A DNA stretch of 64,000 nt from positions 58,204,709 through 58,268,708 of the forward strand of contig CM072522.1 in the NCBI GenBank assembly GCA_036898135.1, written 5' to 3'. Positions within the stretch are counted from its first letter, which is position 1; every line of letters starts with the position of its first letter. Source of the stretch: Oncomelania hupensis. Its lineage: Eukaryota; Mollusca; Gastropoda; Littorinimorpha; Pomatiopsidae. The notes beneath the pieces are model-generated. The model was not told where the DNA came from. It worked only from the letters and a program-made list of their open reading frames with translations, and did no database searches. A program made the position numbers and the translations under genes. Shown in pieces: positions 55,885 to 64,000 of the stretch.

Positions 55885-56425
55885 GGAACACTTGTTTTTT
55901 TTCATTTTGATAAGACTTTTACATTTATGTTTTATTTTGATAAGACTTTTACATTTATGTTATATTTTTATAAGACTTTTACATTTATGTTATAATTTTA
56001 TAAGACTTTTACATTTGTGTTATATTTTTTATTTGAATAAGACTTTTACATTTATGTTATATTTTTATTTTGATAAGACTTTTACATTTATGTTATATTT
56101 TTATTTTTATAAGACTTTTACATTTATGTTATATTTTTTATTTTTATAAGACTTTTACAATTATGTTATATTTTTATTTTTATAAGACTTTTACATTTAT
56201 GTTATATTTTTATTTTTATAAGACTTTTACATTTATGTTATACATGTATTTTTATTTTTATAAGACTTTTACAATTGTTATATTTTTATTTTTATAAGAC
56301 TTTTACATTTATGTTATATTTTTATTTTTATAAGACTTTTACATTTGTGTTATATTTTTATAACACTTTTACATTTGTGTTATTTTTTTATTTTTATAAG
56401 ACTTTTACATTTATGTTATATTTTT
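55885..56425. repeat. Array of about 23-36 bp units upstream of gene B, about 15 copies
   Basis: ATAAGACTTTTACATTTATG plus TTATATTTTTATTTTT variants. Copies A (about 35410-35425) and C (about 28945-28970) have the motif only once. Confidence 0.93.
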
Positions 56426-56639
56426 AAAATTGTACGTATTATTTTATGGCTTCTTTTGTTTGTTTGCTGAATGCATGTTTATACAATTGTTCCTGTAACC
56501 TCTACTTCATCTCCCTTCATTCCTTCTTCATTCTATCAGTGACATTTTAATTTAAAAACAACAACACAATGCTCAGTTTTTCATTTTTGTAAACATTTTA
56601 ATACTTTATTTACAGAATACTCTTTTAGCTGTTAGAAAC

Positions 56640-56745
56640 ATGCAATGGAACAGCCTGTACACAACAACAAAGTGCTGTATTATACAGACTGTACACAACA
56701 ACAAAGTGCTGTATTATACAGTCTGTACACAATAACAAAGTTGGT
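56640..56745. repeat. 34-bp repeat, three copies (gene B flank)
   Basis: ACAGCCTGTACACAACAACA plus AAGTGCTGTATT. It is the low-copy counterpart of the 40090-40925 array. Confidence 0.85.
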
Positions 56746-56769
56746 AATTAGTTAGTTAGTAATTGTTTA

Positions 56770-57365
56770 TAGGGTCCAGCAAACTGCAAAGAGCCGAATC
56801 AGGACCACAACTTGGTTGAAAGACATTGTAAGTCGACTGCAAAGAGCCAAATGAGGACCACAACGTCGTTAAACAAGGACTCACCTCTGATCCGTATAAA
56901 AGATCTGCTGAAACAACTCTAAAGGTAACACTAAAGGTAACACTAAAGGTAATACTAAAGGTAGCACTAAAGGTAGCGCTAAAGGTAGCACTAAAGGTAA
57001 CACTAATGGTAGCACTAAAAGTAACACTAAAGGTAACACTAAAAGTAACACTAAAGGTAACACTAAAGGTAACACTAAAAGTAACACTAAAGGTAGCACT
57101 AAAGGTAACACTAAAAGCAACACTAAAGGTAACACTAAAGGTAACACTGAAGGTAACACTAAAGGTAACACTAAAGGTAACACTAAAGGTAACACTAAAG
57201 GTAACACTAAAGGTAACACTGAAGTTAACACTGAAGGTAACACTAAAGGTAACACTAAAGGTAACACTGAAGTCAATGCACCAGCCACCCATTTTACAAT
57301 AAAGGCATCCCATGCAATGGACGCTGAGGCTTTACTCTAATTTATCGAACCCTTGCTTACAAAAA
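56770..57365 (-). repeat. Dispersed repeat 'G' with internal 12-bp array (56920-57275)
   Basis: Ends match the copy at 42870-43075 (GGGTCCAGCAAACTGC; CCGTATAAAAGATCTGCTG; ATAAAGGCATCCCATGCA; GACGCTGAGGCTTTACTC). Between them, AAAGGTAACACT repeats about 30 times where the other copy has GGTAACACTGAA once. Because 12 is divisible by three, frames up to 185 codons stay open. These are artefacts. Confidence 0.9.
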
Positions 57366-57752
57366 TAAACTACAATATAAACATAATTATAAAATATTAA
57401 CAAAAAAGATACCTAGAAAATGCCTACATTGTTAATTAGTAATACCATAGAAAGCCCTGGTGACCATTTGGCAGAAAGCGTCCAATAGCCTCAAGCCAAG
57501 CCTTATACACAAATGAGGAGTTTTGGGAGACGGGCGTCGTTAATAATGCTGCGCTTGATTGGCCTGACGCGATTTTGGGGTCAGTGAGCTGGTTTTATTC
57601 AGCTATATTCAATTATCATACATGAATTCCTTAAACAAAAAAACAACTCATTCAACAGGCATCACATGCAGCAATATAAATAGAACAACATAAAGCCATA
57701 TTTGTAAATAGGTTCATACATGTCACGTGTTTTAGGTTTCACATTTGACTTT
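57366..57752. other. Gene-upstream flank, no gene seen
   Basis: A diverged single copy of the CATCATAGGCAGCAATACAC-type unit lies at about 57655-57680. Nothing else is recognised. Confidence 0.45.
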
Positions 57753-57957
57753 GCATGTCACAATAGGCGTGCATGTCACAATAGGTGTGCATGTCACAAT
57801 AGGCATGCATGTCACAATAAGCGTGCCTGTCACAATAGGCATGCATGTCACAATAAGCGTGCATGTCACAATAGTCGTGCATGTCACAATAGGCGTGCAT
57901 GTCACAATAGGCGTGCATGTCACAATAGGCGTGCATGTCACAATAAGCATGCATGTT
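57753..57957. repeat. 18-bp array, about 11 copies
   Basis: GCATGTCACAATAGGCGT with small variants. 18 is divisible by three and all frames stay open, but none is a gene. Confidence 0.95.
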
Positions 57958-59335
57958 TGCTTCCCACGTTCTCACTACACTTCTTAACTCATCAACACAA
58001 CGCCTTTAGTAACATTTAAAACCATGATTATTCAAAACAATTTCCCAAGCCAACAACAACAACAAAAATGTAAAATAATAATACCGATAATCTCTCTCCC
58101 CAGCCTTTTATTTTAAAAAAAGAAAAGAAAAACACCACAAAAAGTAAGTTCACACAATCACGAAAGGAAAACTACATTTACATTACATTACAGTTTTGCT
58201 CAATCGGCAAATGTACGTGTTTGTTCAGTATTTTCAAAGCAACAAAAATGACGTCCCATTGACTAAAGCGCCAAGAAAAGTAGACGCAGTCTTTCCAGTG
58301 GTCCAAGTGGGCGCTCCCTTTACCTCTTGAGACCCTCACACCATCCAGCACCATCCAAGTCAAGGGACAAACACCGATCAGTTCTACTGTGCCACTACCC
58401 CGACGTTAGCCATGCCACGAAAAGCCTGAACAAAGAACAAAGGAGAGGAAGAACCAGGAAATAATAACGATGATGAAGAGAATAAAAATAATAATAATCA
58501 GCAGCAGCCGAACCTAAAAGCATACTTGATTATACATCAAGCATCTTTACTAAGGATCGCGTTTAATACGAGCACAATACAGATTACCTCCCCTCCACTG
58601 CAAGCTAGCTGAAACCTAACTAAACTCTTTGTCACACATGCAATACAACATTGACAATTTGTGTCACACATGCAATACAAAATTGACAATTTTTGTCACA
58701 CATGCAATACAAAATTCACAATCATCGCTGTTCTGACTTGTTGTGACTTTTGAAAAATTACTTGAACGTAAACTTCTTCAAAATAGTTTATGATGATACC
58801 TGATTAGTAAATTACTACTACAATCAAAATTACATGGGACGTAATCACACTCAATGTATTTCCCATACGTTAGTGTTACACAATGTACTACCCAACCTGT
58901 TATATTTATAGAAAATACTCAAAAAGAAAAATGAATCAAAAAGGTGCACAATACAAAAAACACTAATTAATTTGTATGACTTCTTCACTGCATGCTTTGA
59001 GAAGTGTGAGCTAAGCTTCACTCACAGCGCGTGCACCACAAAGGAAGGTACAGCTCTTACTGACACAAAAAGTAAATTTGTTGGCATGTTCTTTTTTTTC
59101 CCAATACATTTTCACACACAAATATATAAGTCAACTTTTGTTTAATTAAAGAGGAAAGACAAAAAAACTACAGCTGCATTTTGTATGCCCTTTACTTTTC
59201 AAATTTTGGCAATAAGCTTCTTCAGGAAGAAATCATCAATGTCAAATGGAATTAATTAAAGATGAAAGATTAAAAACTCCAGCTGTATTTCTTATGCAAT
59301 GCGGTGCCAGCAAATTTACTGGAGGTTCTGAATCA
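57958..59335. other. Unassigned sequence with minor repeats
   Basis: TTTACATTACATTACAG at about 58177-58193 may be the simple tail of a short minus-strand retroposon (about 58177-58390), low confidence. A 31-bp unit with TGTCACACATGCAATACAAA occurs three times at about 58629-58720. No gene is supported. Confidence 0.4.
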
Positions 59336-59336
59336 A

Positions 59337-59880
<544 letters not shown>

Positions 59881-60179
59881 TAAATTATTAGCCACAATTA
59901 GCGCAGCAAATAAGCATGGGTTGCTTCCCTTGATGGTTATTTAAAAGCACATTTGAAACAATTGAGAATAATAACTATTCCGAAATATAAACGCAATTAT
60001 TTACAACATAATAATTTCCTAAATACTGCGACAAATGAATTATTTTGACCGGCCCGACGGAGACAGAGTGTAAAACATCGCCAATTACCGGCTCGTTATG
60101 ATTTTTCTTTTTTCCTGAACACACGCACACACACCACTCGAAAGCTGGCATGAAAAGGATGAGACTACCCAAGCCGGTT

Positions 60180-60590
60180 CCCCAAATCCTATAACACAAT
60201 TAGTTCCAAATTCTATATTACAAGTTCCAAATCCATTCCTATAACACAAGTTCAAAATCCTATAACACATATGCCCTAGCGCCTATCTTGCCGTGTGGTT
60301 CAATCCCACTCCCAGGCTTGATCCGCTAAGGCTGTAAACGGCATCTAACTAAAGCCTTTTCTATTTGGCAGCAGGGAGACTTTGTTTGCTCACTCTCGTC
60401 CGGTATAAACTGTGGCCCCTGAAAGTCAGGCCTCTGGCAAATAACTATTGTGGCCACCCACCCGTATCTATCATCCGCCCCCTCTCACCCTCCTGCTACT
60501 CCATACACACGTACAACTACCCTTGCCTGAGTAGGCCTAATACACTGGGCCGAAACCCGTACCCCTCTTATCCACTTCTTTCCATTTGAC
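60180..60590 (+). repeat. Short CCTATAACACAAGTTC repeats, then possible SINE relic
   Basis: About five irregular copies of CCTATAACACAAGTTCCAAA (60185-60270) precede a segment with GTGTGGTTCAATCCCAC (about 60293-60309), which fits a Pol III B box (GGTTCRANNCC). I see no matching A box or target duplication, so a SINE relic is only possible. Confidence 0.35.
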
Positions 60591-61392
60591 AATGGTATGT
60601 GACAACTGGTGATACTTCAAACTCCTAACACAAGTGTCGTCTCCTTTACATTCAATGTGACATGATTGATTGATTGATTCTTGCTTTAGGTCCAGCGGAC
60701 TCCTCCGAGCCAAATCAGGACCGATTCAATGTGACAATGGTATGTGACAACTGGTGATACTTCAAACTCCTAGCACAAGTGTGGTCTCCTTTACATTCAA
60801 TGTGACAATGGTATGTGACAACTGGTGATACTTCAAACTCCTAGCACAAGTGTCGTCTCCTTTACATTCAATGTGACAATGGTGATACTTCAAACTCCTA
60901 ACACAAGTGTCGTCTCCTTTACAGTCAATGTGACAATGGTATGTGACAACTCGTGATACTTCAAACTCCTAGCACAAGTGTCGTCTCCTTTACATTCAAT
61001 GTGACAATGGTATGTGACAATGGTGATACTTCAAACTCCTAGCACAAGTGTCGTCTCCTTTACATTCAATGTGACAATGGTATGTGACAACTGGTGATAC
61101 TTCAAACTCCTAGCACAAGTGTGGTCTCCTTTACATTCAATGTGACAATGGTATGTGACAACTGGTGATACTTCAAACTCCTAGCACAAGTGTGGTCTCC
61201 TTTACATTCAATGTGACAATGGTATGTGACAACTGGTGATACTTCAAACTCCTAGCACAAGTGTCGTCTCCTTTACATTCAATGTGACAATGGTATGTGA
61301 CAACTGGTGATACTTCAAACTCCTAGCACAAGTGTCATTTCCTTTACATTCAATGTGACAATGGTATGTGACAATGGTGATACTTCAAACAC
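60590..61392. repeat. 71-bp array derived from a zinc-finger segment, left block
   Basis: Plus-strand units contain GGTATGTGACAACTGGTGAT, ACTTCAAACTCCTAGCACAA and TCCTTTACATTCAATGTGAC. The complement encodes CHIECKGDDTCARSLKYHQL then SHT, the degenerate finger that occurs once in the gene B tail (44105-44172) and once in remnant A' (38905-38975). 71 bp breaks the frame, so the array is not coding. About 11 units, two or three of them shortened. Confidence 0.92.
60662..60723 (-). mobile_element. 62-bp stub of repeat 'G' with 12-bp target duplication
   Basis: ATTCAATGTGAC occurs at 60650-60661 and 60724-60735. The insert between them is a TGAT simple repeat followed by TTGCTTTAGGTCCAGCGGAC and CGAGCCAAATCAGGACCG. 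On the minus strand it is the 3' end of repeat G with an AATC tail, so an extremely 5'-truncated retroposition event. Confidence 0.8.
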
Positions 61393-62840
61393 TGTCGCGA
61401 AACGAAACGCTCGCGAGTATTTTTATTTTCCAAGTGCCAATTGTTTTATAGAGTGCCTGTGCTAGATTTAGAAATATGACGTCAAATTTGCTGCGTGTCA
61501 ATCGCCATTTTGTGTATTCCTGGAAAAGAATAAAATGGACGATTTTTATCGATGATTCTTTTGTGTGAAAGTTTGTGATTAATGCCAATAATAAAATTTG
61601 AGGAAAAGCAAAGAGGTTGTGAACTATTAATTTTATAAAATATAATATTTGAGGTGATAGGTCATTTGTTTGCGTTGGGAAATTTTCATTGGTTGTTTTA
61701 ATGATAAAAGTATGGTAACCTTAGTAAAATGAAACAGAGGCGAAATCGGTTAGGAAAACTGTCAATCAGTTGGGAAAGAGATCTAGACTGGACAGGGAGG
61801 ATTCTACCCAAGCTCCGAGGCAACTTATTCTGTGGGGTGCCAACGACAGTTTAGCTGGAGGCTGAATGATGTCAGATGTGGTTGGGCCAGGAAGATAGTT
61901 GTTCCTCGACGTTTGATCAGCTTTAGCTGAAATTCTGGCACCGTAGGGTAAATATTTAGATTTTTCTTCATTCAAGATGATTTCCCAAGAAGATTGATAC
62001 GTGTGATGATTTGTTCATTGAATATATGTATTTTTCAGAGGAGGAAATAGTTTGTTCATTGGATGCATTTGTTTTCCAGAGGAGAAAGATAGTTTGTTTA
62101 TTTGAATGCATTTCTTTTCCAGAGAAAGATAGTTGGTTCATCTGAATGCAATTGGTTTTCAGGGGACTGATGTGTTGATTAATCGTAACATGTTTTTCCA
62201 AGCAGAGCCGGACCTGAAGGAGTTTAAGTTTGTATGGAAATAATTTTCATGCAAATATCTAAGACTAGTTTTGTTCGGCAGGTGTTTTTATTCTGTGGTA
62301 TGAATCGTCTTGGATCTACGTGACGATGTCATCTTTGAGACTGGCACTGGATTCTTCACTGACGTATTGCTTATGATCGGAGTGACTGATTCTAAGATGG
62401 AACTGTACGTTAACGAGGGCTACAGAAGTCACTGGTGGGTCATGGACAGCCTTTAGATCTAACGGCGACATCGACGTCAAGTTCCAGCTCCTATTAACTT
62501 TTCTACAACTCATCTAAAGACTGGTTTCTTCATTTGTTAACAACGATTTCAACGAGGACGAAAATAGAAAGCTAAGTAAAAACCCAAACAAACATTATTT
62601 TCGGTAACCACGACAGAAAGTTTCGCCAAAATTATCGTTCCGATTTCGAGAAAAAAAACAACGGAATATAATAAAATAATCGAACTTGGAAAAACGTGTT
62701 ATGTGTTTGTGAAGTGTTGGAATGAAATGGTGTACCTTAGGTTTTTTTATTGAAATAAAACCATGTTCTGGGGTAAGTCATGAAAGTCAAGGAAGTCCTT
62801 CATCAGTAGTGATCACCCAGTAACACCCAGGTTTGCGACA
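61393..62840. mobile_element. Solo-LTR-like insertion, 1448 bp, 5-bp target duplication AACAC
   Basis: It begins TGTCGCGAAAC and ends GTTTGCGACA, giving TG..CA ends and an imperfect 10-11 bp inverted repeat. AACAC flanks it at 61388-61392 and 62841-62845, and the interrupted 71-bp unit resumes on the far side. Inside are TATA-like AT-rich stretches (about 61630) and AATAAA near 62753, as in LTRs, but no coding domain. Confidence 0.75.
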
Positions 62841-63185
62841 AACACCTAGTACAAGTGTCTTCTCCTTTACATTCAATGTGACAATGGTATGTGACAATGG
62901 TATGTGACAATGGTATGTGACAACTGGTGATACTTCAAATTCCTAGCACAAGTGTCTTCTCCTTTACATTCAATGTGACAATGGTATGTGACAATGGTGA
63001 TACTTCAAACTCCTAGCACAAGTGTCTCCTTCACATTCAATGCGACAATGGTTTGTGACAACTGGTTATACTTCAAACACCTAACACAAGTGTTGTCTTT
63101 TTCACATTCAATGTGACAATGATATGTAACAACTGGTGATACTTCAAACTCCTAACACAAGTGTTGTCTCCTTTACATTCAATGG
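62841..63185. repeat. 71-bp zinc-finger-derived array, right block
   Basis: About five further units, more diverged and shortened, run into the single-copy continuation GGTTAAATGTCATGCATAAT. They show that this array grew inside a zinc-finger tail like that at 44074-44268. Confidence 0.9.
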
Positions 63186-64000
63186 TTAAATGTCATGCAT
63201 AATATTCACTGACAACATTCAACATAATGTATTACATACACTGCACGCCATTTTTCCTCCAGCATATTGGAATACTATATTCATATTTTAATTTGACCAA
63301 TGTTCACAATATTGCTGGGGCCAATATGTATTATTGCTGTCAAGAGAGAGATAGTCGTTTATAGGGTGCAGCAGACTCCAAAGAGCTGAATCAACATGGT
63401 TGAAAGAGGCTGTCAAGAGTTTTAGGCATTTTGACTTATTTGACTTGAGAAAAACTTCAAAATAACATGAACAGATTGGTTTTATCTAATGAATCGCTTT
63501 GTTTTTATCTTCTTTTCTGCCTCCAGCTGATGTTACTGTAAGCTTCTTCAAGTACTCTTTTAAGTGAAAGCACAGCCACTAATTGCCTTTTCTGATATAC
63601 CAACTGTGATTCAATCATTCATCAAACTGTCAGCATGAATAAAAGCATTAGATATTACACATATGTCACATACATCAAACTGTCAGCATGAATAAAAGCA
63701 TTAGATATTACACATATGTCACATACATCAAACTGTCAGCATGAATAAAAGCATTAGATATTACACATATGCCACATACATCAAACTGTCAGCATGAATA
63801 AAAGCATTAGATATTACACATATGTCACATACATCAAACTGTCAGCATGAATAAAAGCATTAGATATTACACATATGTCACATTCATCAAACTGTCAGCA
63901 TGAATAAAAGCATTAGATATTACACATAATTATGTCACATACATTTTCCCTTCAGTATGCATCAACAGGCGTTGCTTAAAATTGTTGGCAAAAACATCAC
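63186..64000 (-). pseudogene. Zinc-finger gene 3' tail, body beyond the right edge
   Basis: Parallel to 44160-44760 downstream of gene B: ACATACACTGCACGCCATTT, a relic of repeat G at 63360-63395, AATAAAAGCATTAGATATTA finger sequence and, at the edge, TTTTCCCTTCAGTATGCATC. On the minus strand, VCDICVISNAFIHADSL is a degenerate finger. Any intact fingers of this unit would lie to the right of the window. Confidence 0.6.
63600..63935. repeat. 53-bp array derived from another zinc-finger segment, about 6 copies
   Basis: Units CATCAAACTGTCAGCATGAA plus TAAAAGCATTAGATATTACA and CATATGTCACATA. The complement encodes the finger VCDICVISNAFIHA. The gene B tail has this segment once (about 44645-44700). 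53 bp is not a multiple of three. Confidence 0.92.

Noticed and set aside
56756..57313. 185-codon minus-strand frame of repeated TFSV and a Lys-rich plus frame
   Set aside because: 12-bp array, divisible by three. The single-copy ancestor of the array lies in non-coding repeat G.

Overview
This is eukaryotic, intron-bearing, repeat-saturated DNA, most likely from a gastropod mollusc. The one long intact reading frame encodes a receptor of the LDLa + LRR + seven-helix (GRL101 / type C LGR) class, first described in the pond snail Lymnaea. The rest is RTE and CR1-like retrotransposons, Tc1 elements, tRNA- and 5S-derived SINEs, solo-LTR-like insertions and dozens of minisatellites. There are no bacterial-style operons, no CRISPR array and no rRNA genes. 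Exons were called by eye from splice consensus and phase, with no transcript data.

Layout. 1-2800: a minisatellite of about 18 units, then the intron or flank of the receptor gene. 2827-5532: large last coding exon of the receptor (+), poly(A) signal near 5758. 5940-12460: stacked tandem arrays (periods 28, 12, 19, 19, 66, 25, 45, 39 and 54 bp). 12990-17510: two inverted-repeat DNA elements, the second carrying a 1.8 kb LTR-like insertion with a 5-bp target duplication. 17620-28320: diverged copies of one long dispersed repeat, each with a different internal module amplified, plus two RTE copies, a 5S-like SINE and trinucleotide arrays.

28800-64000 is a decaying, tandemly duplicated C2H2 zinc-finger cluster, mostly on the minus strand. 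Gene B (55522 down to 44842) gives a six-exon model with consistent phases: 683 residues, several psi-K-x-E (SUMO-type) motifs in the leading exons and 16 fingers. Gene A (34702 down to 30103) keeps the five leading exons but has no finger exon. It faces an inverted copy of the shared promoter and first exon (28800-29530, +). A third copy (38700-39560) is only the degenerate 3' finger tail. A fourth tail (62841-64000) enters from the right edge.

The strongest theme is where the minisatellites come from. Many have a recognisable single-copy ancestor in the same window: a zinc-finger segment (71 bp and 53 bp units), an exon-intron junction (42 bp, in frame), an RTE coding segment (73 bp), a 12-bp stretch of a dispersed repeat, and promoter-upstream sequence (40 bp in gene A, about 36 bp in gene B). 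Paralogous loci amplified different modules, so the window records repeated local birth of satellites from genes and transposons.
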